A stretch of DNA of 64,000 bases from Candidatus Chlorobium masyuteum (GTDB lineage Bacteria > Bacteroidota > Chlorobiia > Chlorobiales > Chlorobiaceae), in NCBI RefSeq assembly GCF_011601315.1, contig NZ_JAAORA010000001.1, positions 512,001 to 576,000 of the forward strand, given 5' to 3'. The notes under the pieces are model-generated. The model ran no database searches and was not told where the DNA came from. It saw nothing but the letters and a program-made list of their open reading frames with translations. The first letter of the stretch is position 1. Every line of letters begins with the position of its first letter. Position numbers and translations under genes: made by a program. Shown here piece by piece: positions 23,237 to 32,792 of the stretch.

Positions 23237-23548
23237 CTATCCTTCGCTCTTCTGGGTCGTACCAGAGTAATAATCGATCGACTGTCCTTTTGCAAGTGTA
23301 ATGATTGCCTTCTTCCAGTCACTCTTCTTACCGGAAACAACACCTTTTCTTGTGTTCTGACGACGTGACTTGCCAAGGCAGTAGACCGTGCGAACTGATT
23401 TTACGTCTACTCCAAACTTCTGCTCTACCGCAATCTTGATATCTGTTTTATCAGCATCCGGCTTGACAACAAAAACATACTGTCCTTTCTTCTCGGTCAA
23501 TCCAGTACTTTTTTCAGTCAACCACGGGCGCAACAACGGGTTTTTCAT
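23237..23548 (-). CDS. rplW: 50S ribosomal protein L23
   Basis: Exit-tunnel rim docking protein, 103 residues, starting [40 protein letters not shown] is family-typical. It lies between rplD and rplB. Confidence 0.96.
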   Translation of the reverse strand: MKNPLLRPWLTEKSTGLTEKKGQYVFVVKPDADKTDIKIAVEQKFGVDVKSVRTVYCLGKSRRQNTRKGVVSGKKSDWKKAIITLAKGQSIDYYSGTTQKSEG

Positions 23549-23579
23549 CTCTTTAACTCCTTTTTCTGGAAACTGCAGG

Positions 23580-24206
23580 TTACCCTAAAGTGTCTTCTAT
23601 TGTTTTCAACGCGGCCTTCTGAACCAGTACGGTCTGGCTGTGCAGTATATCGTACGTTGAAGCCTTGTCGGCTGTCATGATATTAAGTACCTCTATATTT
23701 CTTCCGGAGCGAGCAATGATCATATCATATTCCGGAGTAAGCAGCAGGGTTTTCTTCTCGGCAAGACCGAGATTTTTCAGTATCTGTGCAAACGGCTTTG
23801 TTTTAATGTGGTCGAATTTGAAATCTTCGACAACAACGATCTTTCCGTCTTTGGCCTTGGCACTCAATGCGGACCGACGGGCAAGAAGCTTTACCTTCTT
23901 GTTTACCTTCTGATCGTATCCATGGGGAGTTGGTCCAAAGATGGTACCGCCGCCGCTGTTGAGTGGCGAACGGGTAGAACCCTGACGAGCATTACCGGTC
24001 CCTTTCTGACGTAACGGCTTTCTGCCGCCGCCTCTTACTTCAGCCCGGGTTTTCGACTTGTGGGTACCCTGGCGTCTGTTTGCGAGAATCGACTTGACGT
24101 CAAGATAGATCGCATGTTCTGATACTTCAGCGCCGAATATATCGTCACGGAGCGTTACCACTTCCCCGGTTTCAGTACCGCCGGTATTTAAGACTTTAAG
24201 TTCCAT
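23580..24206 (-). CDS. rplD: 50S ribosomal protein L4
   Basis: Tunnel-constriction protein and, in E. coli, the regulator of the S10 operon. The ATG at 24206 gives 208 residues ([17 protein letters not shown]...). An ATG at 24218 adds only four residues (MLVA). Neither has a clear ribosome site, so the gene may depend on coupling to rplC, 19 nt upstream. The loop region [20 protein letters not shown] and [14 protein letters not shown] are typical. Confidence 0.95.
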   Translation of the reverse strand: MELKVLNTGGTETGEVVTLRDDIFGAEVSEHAIYLDVKSILANRRQGTHKSKTRAEVRGGGRKPLRQKGTGNARQGSTRSPLNSGGGTIFGPTPHGYDQKVNKKVKLLARRSALSAKAKDGKIVVVEDFKFDHIKTKPFAQILKNLGLAEKKTLLLTPEYDMIIARSGRNIEVLNIMTADKASTYDILHSQTVLVQKAALKTIEDTLG

Positions 24207-24225
24207 AGCTACGAGCATTCAGCAT

Positions 24226-24855
24226 TTACTTTTTTATAGAAACAATCTTGACATAGGAGTTTCTTGGTCCGGGAACAGATCCCTTGATGACGATAAGATT
24301 GGACTCAGGGAGAATCTTTACAATCTCAAGATTCTTAACTGTGATATTGTCCGATCCCATTCGTCCGGCCATTCTGGTACCCTTGAAAACCCTTGATGGA
24401 TCAGATGAACCACCAACAGAACCCGGTGCCCTCAGCCTGTCTGACTGACCATGGGTTCTTGAACCACCGCCAAAGTTATGGCGCTTGACAACGCCGGCAA
24501 ATCCCTTGCCTTTTGAAACGCCGAGAACATTGACCTTCTCGCCTTCCGTAAAGGAATCAACACTGACAGGGCTGCCCAGTTCAAGCTCCTGATTGAGCTC
24601 GGTAAAATCAAACTCGGCCAGCTTGTAACCCGGGGTTACACCTGCTTTTTTATAGTGACCCTGCAAAGGCTTGTTGATCTTTTTCTCACTTCTTTCACCG
24701 ATACCAACCTGATAAGCATCATAGCCATCTGTATCAACACGCTTAACCTGCGTCACAAAGCATGGACCTGCCTCAATAATCGTGCAGGATACAGCTTCGC
24801 GTTTATCATTGAATAAACGGGTCATGCCGATTTTCTTTCCAAGAATCGCACCCAT
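24226..24855 (-). CDS. rplC: 50S ribosomal protein L3
   Basis: Early-assembly large-subunit protein. It has 209 residues, starts [18 protein letters not shown], and has the signature [22 protein letters not shown] with the central loop near the peptidyl transferase centre. It follows rpsJ. Confidence 0.97.
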   Translation of the reverse strand: MGAILGKKIGMTRLFNDKREAVSCTIIEAGPCFVTQVKRVDTDGYDAYQVGIGERSEKKINKPLQGHYKKAGVTPGYKLAEFDFTELNQELELGSPVSVDSFTEGEKVNVLGVSKGKGFAGVVKRHNFGGGSRTHGQSDRLRAPGSVGGSSDPSRVFKGTRMAGRMGSDNITVKNLEIVKILPESNLIVIKGSVPGPRNSYVKIVSIKK

Positions 24856-24876
24856 ATAATTAGCTTTTCTAATTCT

Positions 24877-25188
24877 TTAAGACTTAATTTCAACATCAAC
24901 GCCGCTCGGAAGCTCAAGCTTCATCAGCATATCAATGGTTCTGGATGTCGGATTTATAATTTCAATCAACCTCTTGTGAGAGGAGAATGAAAACTGCTCA
25001 CGCGACTTCTTGTCAACATGTGGCGACCGGTTTACGGTATACACGTGCGATTTTGTGGGCAGCGGTATTGGACCAAAGATGATAGCATCTGTCTGCTTTA
25101 CCACATCAATAATCCTTAAAGCCCACTTGTCAACCAGACTATGGTCGTAAGATTTGAGCTTGATCCTTATCTTTTGCTGTACAGCCAC
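24877..25188 (-). CDS. rpsJ: 30S ribosomal protein S10 (GTG start)
   Basis: Small-subunit head protein, also NusE in antitermination complexes. It has 103 residues ([20 protein letters not shown]...) and begins with GTG at 25188. The signature [24 protein letters not shown] is present. Its start lies only 28 nt after the T-run of the terminator behind tuf, which leaves little room for a promoter of its own. Confidence 0.97.
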   Translation of the reverse strand: MAVQQKIRIKLKSYDHSLVDKWALRIIDVVKQTDAIIFGPIPLPTKSHVYTVNRSPHVDKKSREQFSFSSHKRLIEIINPTSRTIDMLMKLELPSGVDVEIKS

Positions 25189-25216
25189 TTGTCAACCCTG
25201 TTTCTATGTTATCAAT

Positions 25217-25246
25217 AAAAAGGGACGGGATTTTCGGCCCCGTCCC
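25217..25246 (-). terminator. Rho-independent terminator after tuf
   Basis: On the minus strand GGGACGGG pairs perfectly with CCCGTCCC around a nine-base loop, and TTTTT follows at once. It begins 19 nt after the tuf stop and ends 28 nt before the rpsJ GTG. It should end, or at least attenuate, transcription of rpsL-rpsG-fusA-tuf before the S10 cluster. Confidence 0.88.
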
Positions 25247-25265
25247 GGGACGCCATACAATCTAT

Positions 25266-26447
25266 TTACTCGATAATCTTTGTTACGGAACCTGCACCAA
25301 CGGTACGACCACCCTCACGGATAGCGAAACGCAGTGCTTCATCCATAGCAATAGGCGCAAGAAGTTCAACCTCAACGGAAAGGTTATCACCAGGCATAAC
25401 CATCTCGACACCTTCAGGAAGCGTAACCGAACCGGTAACGTCTGTGGTACGGAAGTAGAACTGGGGACGGTATCCGTTGAAGAACGGTGTGTGACGTCCA
25501 CCCTCTTCTTTTCTCAGAATGTAAACCTCAGCCTTGAACTTGGTGTGCGGCTTGATGGTTCCGGGTTTGGCGATAACCATACCACGCTCAAGCTCAGTCT
25601 TGTCAACACCGCGAAGAAGAAGACCTGCGTTATCACCAGCCTGACCTTCATCAAGAAGCTTCTGGAACATTTCGATTCCGGTAACCACTGATTTACGGGT
25701 AGGCTTGATTCCAACGATCTCAACCTCTTCGTTGATCTTGATGCGACCTCTCTCGATCCTTCCGGTACCGACAGTACCACGTCCGGAGATAGAGAATACA
25801 TCCTCAACCGGCATAAGGAAAGGTTTGTCAACGTCGCGGACAGGCTCAGGAATGAACTCGTCAACCGCATCCATAAGCTCCATGATCGATTTTTCAGCTT
25901 CAGGATCACCATCAAGTGCCTTGAGAGCTGAACCCTTGATGATCGGAATATCATCGCCGGGGAAGTTATACTCGGTAAGAAGCTCTCTGAGCTCAAGCTC
26001 AACAAGCTCGATAAGTTCAGGATCTGCGATGTCAACCTTGTTCAGGAATACAACAAGCGCAGGAACGTTTACCTGACGGGCAAGCAGAATGTGCTCGCGG
26101 GTCTGAGGCATAGGACCATCGGTACCGGCTACAACAAGAATCGCGCCGTCCATCTGGGCAGCACCGGTGATCATGTTTTTAATGTAGTCAGCGTGACCAG
26201 GACAGTCGATGTGCGCATAGTGACGCTTTTTCGTCTGGTACTCAACGTGTGCGGTTGAGATGGTGATACCACGCTCTCTCTCTTCAGGAGCCTTGTCAAT
26301 GCTGCCGAAATCGCGCTGCAGTGCAAGACCCTGCTTTGCAAGAACCGAAGTAATTGCTGCAGTCAAGGTTGTTTTGCCATGGTCAACGTGACCAATGGTT
26401 CCGATATTGACATGAGGTTTATCCCTTTTGTAGGACTCTTTTGCCAT
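25266..26447 (-). CDS. tuf: Elongation factor Tu
   Basis: Delivers aminoacyl-tRNA to the ribosome. It has 393 residues. Motifs: G1 GHVDHGKT at residues 19-26, G3 DCPGHADY, G4 NKVD, and G5 GSALKAL. The C-terminal region [18 protein letters not shown]-type is seen with [14 protein letters not shown]. It lies 69 nt after fusA and is followed by a strong terminator. Confidence 0.98.
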   Translation of the reverse strand: MAKESYKRDKPHVNIGTIGHVDHGKTTLTAAITSVLAKQGLALQRDFGSIDKAPEERERGITISTAHVEYQTKKRHYAHIDCPGHADYIKNMITGAAQMDGAILVVAGTDGPMPQTREHILLARQVNVPALVVFLNKVDIADPELIELVELELRELLTEYNFPGDDIPIIKGSALKALDGDPEAEKSIMELMDAVDEFIPEPVRDVDKPFLMPVEDVFSISGRGTVGTGRIERGRIKINEEVEIVGIKPTRKSVVTGIEMFQKLLDEGQAGDNAGLLLRGVDKTELERGMVIAKPGTIKPHTKFKAEVYILRKEEGGRHTPFFNGYRPQFYFRTTDVTGSVTLPEGVEMVMPGDNLSVEVELLAPIAMDEALRFAIREGGRTVGAGSVTKIIE

Positions 26448-26516
26448 AACTTATCTCCGTGTCGGTTATCTGTTATTGTTTTGTAATAGTTAAAACTGCT
26501 TACAGGCAGTGCCTGC

Positions 26517-28631
26517 TTATTCCGAATCCTTGCTTACCCGCTTCTCCTGCAAAGCCTCCGCAATATTGCGCGGCACTTCGCGATAACAGTCAAATTCCAT
26601 TGAGTAGTTTGCCCGTCCTTGACTCATCGAACGAAGATCGGTTGAGTAACCGAACATCGCTGAAAGAGGCACCTTGGAATTAACAAACTGCGCTCCGGCT
26701 CTCTGACCCATACCTTCAATATGACCACGGCGGCTTGACAAGTCACCCATCACATCTCCGAGATACTCTTCAGGGGTAACAACCTCAACCTTCATGATCG
26801 GCTCAAGAAGAACCGGATCAGCTTTTTTGGCTGCGCCCTTGAAACCGATGGAACCGGCAATCTTGAATGCCATTTCCGAAGAGTCAACCTCGTGATATTT
26901 TCCATCAAGAAGGGTAACCTTGATATCCTGCATCGCAAACCCGGCAACAACACCGCTCTTCATGGCCTGCTGTACACCGGCATTAACGGCAGGAATATAC
27001 TCCCTCGGAATAACTCCGCCCTTGATCGCATCGACAAATTCATATCCCTTGCCCTCTTCAAGCGGCTCAACCCGGAGTACAACCAGACCGAACTGACCTT
27101 TACCACCGGACTGACGGACAAATTTTCCCTCAAATTCAACAGACTTTCTGATGGTTTCACGGTAGGCAACCTGCGGCTGACCCACATTGGCCTCTACCTT
27201 GAACTCACGCTTGAGCCTGTCAACCAGAATCTCAAGATGAAGCTCACCCATACCGGCAATCAGGGTCTGACCAGTCTCATCATCAGTCTTGACCTTGAAG
27301 GTTGGATCCTCTTCAGCAAGCTTTGCAAGTGACATGCCAAGCTTGTCATTATCAGCTTTTGTTTTAGGCTCGATAGCAATCTCGATAACCGGCTCAGGAA
27401 AAACCATTTTCTCAAGAACCACCGGATTGTTTTCATCGCAGATCGTATCACCGGTTCTGACATCCTTCAAACCGACAGCCGCAGCGATATCGCCAGAGTA
27501 AACACAATCTATATCCTCTCTCTTGTTTGAGTGCATCTGAAGGATACGACCAATACGCTCCTTCTTGCCGGTCATGGTGTTCAGTACATAACTGCCCGCC
27601 TTAAGGACACCGGAGTAAACACGGAAAAAGGTAAGCTTTCCAACGAAAGGATCAGTAGCAATCTTGAAGGCAAGACCGGCAAACGGCTCTTCGTCCTTCG
27701 GTTCTCTGGTTACAGGCTCCTCGGTACGGGGATGGTGACCCTCGACAGCTCCGACATCAACCGGAGATGCAAGATACTCGACTACAGCGTCAAGCATAAA
27801 CTGAACACCCTTGTTCTTGAATGATGAACCGCAAAGCACCGGAATAATAGTAACCTTCAGCGTAGCCTGACGAAGCACGTTGCGAACTTCCTGCTCCGTA
27901 ATCTCCTCTCCGTTCAGATACTTCTCAAGGAGAGTATCATCAACCTCGGAAACCGCCTCAAGCATATTGATGCGCCATGTCCTTGCTTCATTCTGCAGGT
28001 CATGGGGAATTTCAACCTCATTGTAGGTACTGCCGTCTTCCTTGTCATAGATAATACCCTTCATTCTGATCAGATCGACAAAACCGGCAAATATCTCGCC
28101 TTCGCCGATAGGAATCTGAAGCGGAACAGGGTTTGCTCCAAGCCTCTCCCTGATCGCCTTGACGGTATCAAAGAAGTTGGCTCCGGTCCTGTCCATCTTG
28201 TTGACATAGGCAATCCTCGGAACACCGTACTTGTTCGCCTGGCGCCAGACCGTCTCGGACTGGGGCTCAACACCGCCGACTGCACAGAAAAGTGCAACCG
28301 CGCCATCAAGCACACGCAGGGAACGCTCAACCTCAACCGTGAAGTCAACGTGTCCGGGAGTATCGATAATATTGATTCTGTGATTGATGCCGGAATAGTT
28401 ACCGAACTTCGGCACCCAGAAACAGGTTGTTGCAGCGGAAGTAATCGTAATACCACGCTCCTTCTCCTGCTCCATCCAGTCCATCGTCGCACCACCGTCG
28501 TGCACTTCACCCATCCTGTGCAGACGACCGGTATAGTAGAGTATCCTCTCTGTCGTCGTTGTCTTTCCAGCATCAATGTGAGCCATGATGCCGATATTGC
28601 GAACTTTATCTAAATCAACCAGCCTTGCCAT
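26517..28631 (-). CDS. fusA: Elongation factor G
   Basis: Translocase GTPase, 704 residues. Motifs: G1 AHIDAGKTT at about residues 17-25, G2 [14 protein letters not shown]3 DTPGHVDF, G4 NKMD. The domain IV/V parts are complete, with [16 protein letters not shown] near the C-terminus. It lies between rpsG and tuf in the str cluster, 42 nt after rpsG. Confidence 0.98.
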   Translation of the reverse strand: MARLVDLDKVRNIGIMAHIDAGKTTTTERILYYTGRLHRMGEVHDGGATMDWMEQEKERGITITSAATTCFWVPKFGNYSGINHRINIIDTPGHVDFTVEVERSLRVLDGAVALFCAVGGVEPQSETVWRQANKYGVPRIAYVNKMDRTGANFFDTVKAIRERLGANPVPLQIPIGEGEIFAGFVDLIRMKGIIYDKEDGSTYNEVEIPHDLQNEARTWRINMLEAVSEVDDTLLEKYLNGEEITEQEVRNVLRQATLKVTIIPVLCGSSFKNKGVQFMLDAVVEYLASPVDVGAVEGHHPRTEEPVTREPKDEEPFAGLAFKIATDPFVGKLTFFRVYSGVLKAGSYVLNTMTGKKERIGRILQMHSNKREDIDCVYSGDIAAAVGLKDVRTGDTICDENNPVVLEKMVFPEPVIEIAIEPKTKADNDKLGMSLAKLAEEDPTFKVKTDDETGQTLIAGMGELHLEILVDRLKREFKVEANVGQPQVAYRETIRKSVEFEGKFVRQSGGKGQFGLVVLRVEPLEEGKGYEFVDAIKGGVIPREYIPAVNAGVQQAMKSGVVAGFAMQDIKVTLLDGKYHEVDSSEMAFKIAGSIGFKGAAKKADPVLLEPIMKVEVVTPEEYLGDVMGDLSSRRGHIEGMGQRAGAQFVNSKVPLSAMFGYSTDLRSMSQGRANYSMEFDCYREVPRNIAEALQEKRVSKDSE

Positions 28632-28673
28632 AACAAATTATTAGCCTTTTATTCAACACTTTCAAAAAACATA

Positions 28674-29141
28674 TTAGAACCTGAAATGCGCAAACGCCTT
28701 GTTTGCATCAGCCATACGATGAACCTCATCACGCTTTTTCACCGATGCACCCTGCTCGTTGGCAGCATCCATCAATTCGGCAGCAAGTTTCTCAGCCATG
28801 GATTTACCTCCACGCTTTGCCGCATAGAGCTTCAACCAGCGGAATGCAAGCGCACCTCTCCGGGAAGCCTTGACCTCCATCGGAATCTGATAAGTCGCGC
28901 CACCAACCCTCTTGCTGCGAACCTCAACAACCGGAGCAATGTGTGACATCGCCTTGCGGTAAACCTCCAGAGGATCCTCACCACTCATCTTCTCGGCAAT
29001 GATACCAAACGCATCATAAACAATCTTCGTAGCGACAGCCTTTTTGCCATCAAGCATTACCGCATTAATGAAACGGGCAACACTCTCATCGCCGTAGCGA
29101 AAATCGACACCGATTCTTTTATAGCCACCTTTTTTTGACAT
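28674..29141 (-). CDS. rpsG: 30S ribosomal protein S7
   Basis: Primary binder of the 16S 3' domain and, in E. coli, the repressor of the str operon. It has 155 residues, and the N-terminus reads [39 protein letters not shown] is the family signature. It follows rpsL by 26 nt. Confidence 0.97.
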   Translation of the reverse strand: MSKKGGYKRIGVDFRYGDESVARFINAVMLDGKKAVATKIVYDAFGIIAEKMSGEDPLEVYRKAMSHIAPVVEVRSKRVGGATYQIPMEVKASRRGALAFRWLKLYAAKRGGKSMAEKLAAELMDAANEQGASVKKRDEVHRMADANKAFAHFRF

Positions 29142-29167
29142 GCTCTTCTCTGAATTTATGATTCGAC

Positions 29168-29575
29168 TTATCTGCCTTTACCCTTGACAGGAGCGGCTGC
29201 ACCAGCCTTGGGCTGTTTGGCTCCATACTTCGACCGACTCTGCTTGCGATCAGCAACACCGGACGTATCCAGCGAACCACGCACGATGTGATAACGTACA
29301 CCAGGAAGATCCTTCACCCTGCCGCCACGAATCAAAACAATTGAATGCTCCTGCAGGTTATGACCTTCGCCAGGAATATAGGCTGTAACCTCAATCTTGT
29401 TGGACAACCTGACACGCGCAACCTTGCGCAGTGCAGAGTTAGGCTTTTTAGGAGTGGTCGTGTAAACACGCGTACATACACCACGCTTCTGCGGGCATTT
29501 CTCAAGCGCCGGTGACGCTGTTTTTGACGCTTTTACACTTCTTCCGAGCCTGATGAGCTGCTGAATCGTCGGCAT
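29168..29575 (-). CDS. rpsL: 30S ribosomal protein S12
   Basis: Decoding-centre protein, 135 residues, starting [35 protein letters not shown] and [20 protein letters not shown] keep the lysines whose replacement gives streptomycin resistance in other bacteria, so the sequence looks wild type. It is the first gene of the str cluster, and a good promoter candidate lies about 85-115 nt upstream. Confidence 0.97.
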   Translation of the reverse strand: MPTIQQLIRLGRSVKASKTASPALEKCPQKRGVCTRVYTTTPKKPNSALRKVARVRLSNKIEVTAYIPGEGHNLQEHSIVLIRGGRVKDLPGVRYHIVRGSLDTSGVADRKQSRSKYGAKQPKAGAAAPVKGKGR

Positions 29576-30006
29576 ACTAAAACTCTCTTTCTATTTAAAA
29601 ACCTATGATTACGAAAAACGCAATACACTAAAAATCCATAAGGACAGACAATGTAAGCGAATTATGAAAAAAAACAAAACCTAATTCAACATTTTTCAAC
29701 TCTTGAAATAATAATCAACACGGCCTTATCTCCACTCGCTTCAAACAGCAAAAATGCCCGTAGTTACAGGGCTTTCAGCCCTCCACGAAGCGTTCCGGAA
29801 ATGCACTTGATTTGTATGAAACATATCAAAGGAATAGGCAAAAAGGGGGGCAATCGTCAAAAAAAATGCAGTGCAAAATAGTGATTTCTGCCTGCATATA
29901 ATGAATGTATTTCGGATTTAATATGCAGTCTATTGCATCAAAAGAATCATATAACGGTAATGATATTTTACAAATGATCGTTATTATGTAAATAATTATT
30001 ATCGTT
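29576..30006. other. Intergenic region between rpsL and the HTH gene
   Basis: A 431 nt AT-rich region between divergent genes. It holds the rpsL promoter candidate (29661-29689), a perfect short inverted repeat AGGGCT-TTC-AGCCCT at 29768-29782 without a T-run, and the repeated half-sites at 29951-30008 in front of the HTH gene. I see no coding sequence or RNA gene in it. Confidence 0.6.
29661..29689 (-). promoter_or_regulatory. Candidate sigma-70 type promoter of the rpsL-fusA-tuf operon
   Basis: On the minus strand TTGAAT (29689-29684) is followed after exactly 17 nt by CATAAT (29666-29661). Transcription would start near 29654 and leave a leader of about 80 nt before the rpsL ATG at 29575. 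The spacer is T-rich. This is pattern matching only; no experiment supports it. Confidence 0.5.
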
Positions 30007-30008
30007 AT
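29951..30008 (+). promoter_or_regulatory. Repeated half-sites over the start of the HTH gene (possible operator)
   Basis: ATAACGGTAATGAT at 29951-29964 is matched in inverted orientation by ATTATTATCGTTAT at 29995-30008 (12 of 14 bases complementary). The second site covers the first bases of the ATG. A third, shorter inverted copy ATCGTTAT is at 29977-29984. This layout suits autorepression by the HTH protein, as antitoxin-type regulators often do; binding is inferred, not shown. Confidence 0.5.
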
Positions 30009-30357
30009 GAAAAACAGTGAGTCACCTATATATCCTGCTTCGCAAAAAGAGCTGACCGCTCTCGGAGAACGCATCAGGGATGCACGGCTCCGTCGCCGAC
30101 TCTCCATGGAGGCCGTCTGCCTCAAGGCTGACATGTCACGACCAACGCTCTATAAAATCGAGAATGGCGACCCTTCGGTTGCTATAGGCTTCTATGTTGA
30201 GGTGCTTCGTGAACTTGGGCTGCTCGAAGATTTGTCGCTGATCGCCAAAGAGGATGCTCCCGGCCGCCGCCTTCAGGATGAATCGCTTCCCCGTCGAAGA
30301 AGAGCGCCACGAACAAAGCCGCAGACCGGAGAACGTGATGGCGAAACGTTAAAATGA
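30007..30357 (+). CDS. XRE-family HTH protein, HipB-like, without a HipA partner
   Basis: A 116-residue protein with an N-terminal helix-turn-helix at about residues 18-70 (LGERIRDARLRRRLSMEAVC, then the recognition region SRPTLYKIENGDPSVAIGFY). The C-terminal tail is basic (SLPRRRRAPRTKP). This order resembles HipB-type antitoxins that normally precede a HipA kinase gene. Here the next gene, 11 nt away, is convergent and encodes a YfhO membrane protein, so no toxin is present. It could be an orphan antitoxin remnant or a stand-alone repressor. Half-sites over its start codon suggest self-control. Confidence 0.8.
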   Translation: MKNSESPIYPASQKELTALGERIRDARLRRRLSMEAVCLKADMSRPTLYKIENGDPSVAIGFYVEVLRELGLLEDLSLIAKEDAPGRRLQDESLPRRRRAPRTKPQTGERDGETLK

Positions 30358-30368
30358 AAACGTATCGG

Positions 30369-32792
30369 TCATATCGGTGTTTCTCCCCCCTTCTGCCGTA
30401 AACGACCGATGAATACCCCTCCCGCAACCATCAACAGCGCAACGAAAAATGCAGCAAACGAGATACGCCGGGCGGTTTCGAACAAACTTCTATCGTAATA
30501 GAATAACACCTCCCTGCTGCCCGCAGGAACCTTGACACCACGCAGGAGCCCGTTCACCCTGACCATTTCGGCAGGTTTGCCGTCAACCGTCACCTTCCAG
30601 CGAAGGGGATAGTAGATCTCGCTCACTACCAGAAAAGCGTCTCCGGGTACAGAAACCTTCAGGCGCATCGATTCGGATCCCCGCTGCATCGATAGTACTG
30701 TTGCCGCAGCAAAGGTTCTGGTTCCGCTCCAAAGTGATCCATCGACAAAAGCCTCGCCCTGAGGAGCCGCGTCATCAAGCAGTCGCAGAAAGAGCTCGTC
30801 GCTATCCCGCACACCGGTAACCCGCTCTGCAAACCGGACCCGTGGAAGTGTGGCCTGCAAACGATAGATCGTTACCGGTACCGGGCCGCCTGCCAGTTGC
30901 AGGGTGCCGGTTTTAACCGGCTCAAGGGCTGGGTGGCTGAGCGTGACAGGAGTGACAATGTAGCCGACGTTAAGCATCCTGAGAACGTTGATGCTTGAGA
31001 GGTTCTCAGTTTTTGCAAGAAACTCCTCGTAAATTTTAAGTTTGGCGGGGTGGTAACCACCGACTGACTCGATACCGGAAAGGGCAAACTTGTTCTCGGT
31101 GAAGAGCGGCCCGGCGGGGTAGATTCTGAACTCCCCTTTCTGTGCTGCCAGGTATCGGGTGATGTCGTCAGGCTGAAAGGCCTGCGCCACCATGCGGCTC
31201 TCCGCAAAAACCGGCGAGCGCAGGGAGCTGTCAGATGGATAGATAATCTGTATGTCAATCCAGAGCAGATCAAGCAGCGCCAGAAGAAAGAAGAGCAACC
31301 CCGTCATTTTGTGGGAGAGCTTCCCCTTGATGCCGAGCCAGAGCACACCCGTAAAAAGCAGGAGGGTGAAAAGCGCGATCAGAAGGCTTCCTTTCAGATG
31401 CTCCCAGCGCACCTTGTTGATCATAAAGGAGAGATCAAAACTCTCGACCGAAGGATCAGGAAAGAGTGAGCGGAAAAAACTCTCTATCGGCGACTGGAAT
31501 GCAAGCAAGAGCAGCAGAAAAACCGCCATGAAAAGCGCTCCGATCCGGATCGGTTTCAGCAGCCGTTCGGTTGAGCGCTGCAAGAGATCGTTCACTCCGA
31601 TTGCCGCAAGAGAGGCGATGATCAGGTAGAGCATGATGAGCGCCATGGAGGGCACCCTGAATCGACTGAAAAGCGGCGCAAAATGGTAGAAAAGATCGAA
31701 CACCGGGCTGAAAAACCTGCCGAAGGAGAGCAGCAGGGCAAGCAGTGCGCCTGCACTGAAAAACCATATCATCGGCTCTTTTCGCCTACGGTATGCGCCT
31801 GCAACCGCAAGCAGCAGTACCACAATTCCGGCATAATTGGGAAAATCGGTGAACGGCATAAAGCCCCAGTAGGTCACTCCGCCGAATCCGAAAAAACCCG
31901 GCGCGAGAAAAGTAAGCAGCTCCAGAGGGTGCATTGACCAGAGGGTGGCATACTCCCACGACGAAGCCCCTCCCGCTGCGGCCATTCCTCTCACTGAATA
32001 CGGAGCATACTCCGAAGCCGGCAGATAAATTGAAGCCGACATGGTAACCCCGCACACGAGCGCGGCAATCAAAAGCAATATCCGACCGTATGGAAAGCCG
32101 TTATGGCTACTCTCACGTTGCAATGAATCGCGACAGAAAACAAGGAGAACAGCGGCAAGCAGCAGTGCAAGCATCCATGAGTACCAGGCAATCTGGACAT
32201 GTGAGCGCTGCAGCTGAAAACCGGCAATGAGCGCCAGCACTCCTGCATCGGCAAGCCCTCCCCTCTTCATGAGCCGCATAACAGCCCAGAGCATCCACGG
32301 CATATAGGCTGCTGTCATAAGCTGGCTGCCGTGACCATGCACCAGCATGGCCGTCATGTAGGGATTCAGCATGAAAAGAGCTCCGCCGAACGGGGCTGCA
32401 GGGGTAGTGAGCCCGTACTGGCGGAGAAAAAGATAAACCCCCAAACCTGCAAAGGCAAGATGAAGCAGTTGCAGAACAATCCCGTCCGTATGGAAGAGAT
32501 TGAACACCATGTTGGGGAAATAGAGGCCGCTGATATAACTGAACGCTTCGACGGTCGGCATCCCGGAAAAGAGCCAGGGCTGCCAGAGCGGGTAGCTTCC
32601 GGTTTCGCCCTGCAATTTGTCAAGCGCCAGGGTCGAGGCGTGGGGAATAAGCGAGTCCGGCGCAACAAGCGTGCTGGATTGAAAAACAAGCGGAAAGAAG
32701 AGCAGGATCAGAAGAAGGGTATAGATCCCGAAAACCGTGAGCAACGAGAGAATCTTTTTTTTCACTGCGTTATCGCTTTGGCTTTTTGTCAA
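30369..32792 (-). CDS. YfhO-family multi-pass membrane protein
   Basis: An 807-residue integral membrane protein resembling the YfhO family (GT-C-like proteins involved in glycosylation of surface polymers in Gram-positives). The N-terminal ~500 residues contain about a dozen hydrophobic helices. An early loop contains APDSLIPHASTLALDKLQGE and, further on, PYMTAMLVHGHGSQLMTAAY, both typical of YfhO. A soluble domain follows at about residues 540-760, then a last helix near 780. It overlaps the flippase gene upstream by 23 nt. Its role as a glycosyltransferase is inferred from family and neighbours; the substrate is unknown. Confidence 0.8.
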   Translation of the reverse strand: MTKSQSDNAVKKKILSLLTVFGIYTLLLILLFFPLVFQSSTLVAPDSLIPHASTLALDKLQGETGSYPLWQPWLFSGMPTVEAFSYISGLYFPNMVFNLFHTDGIVLQLLHLAFAGLGVYLFLRQYGLTTPAAPFGGALFMLNPYMTAMLVHGHGSQLMTAAYMPWMLWAVMRLMKRGGLADAGVLALIAGFQLQRSHVQIAWYSWMLALLLAAVLLVFCRDSLQRESSHNGFPYGRILLLIAALVCGVTMSASIYLPASEYAPYSVRGMAAAGGASSWEYATLWSMHPLELLTFLAPGFFGFGGVTYWGFMPFTDFPNYAGIVVLLLAVAGAYRRRKEPMIWFFSAGALLALLLSFGRFFSPVFDLFYHFAPLFSRFRVPSMALIMLYLIIASLAAIGVNDLLQRSTERLLKPIRIGALFMAVFLLLLLAFQSPIESFFRSLFPDPSVESFDLSFMINKVRWEHLKGSLLIALFTLLLFTGVLWLGIKGKLSHKMTGLLFFLLALLDLLWIDIQIIYPSDSSLRSPVFAESRMVAQAFQPDDITRYLAAQKGEFRIYPAGPLFTENKFALSGIESVGGYHPAKLKIYEEFLAKTENLSSINVLRMLNVGYIVTPVTLSHPALEPVKTGTLQLAGGPVPVTIYRLQATLPRVRFAERVTGVRDSDELFLRLLDDAAPQGEAFVDGSLWSGTRTFAAATVLSMQRGSESMRLKVSVPGDAFLVVSEIYYPLRWKVTVDGKPAEMVRVNGLLRGVKVPAGSREVLFYYDRSLFETARRISFAAFFVALLMVAGGVFIGRLRQKGGETPI

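Noticed and set aside
26490-26511. Hairpin between fusA and tuf as a terminator
   Set aside because: The stem is only 5 bp (ACTGC/GCAGT) with four T, too weak to call.
28002-28613. 203-codon plus-strand open frame
   Set aside because: It is antisense to the GTPase domain of fusA.
29826-30134. 102-codon minus-strand open frame at the HTH gene
   Set aside because: It overlaps the HTH gene antisense and continues into the AT-rich control region; no ribosome site.
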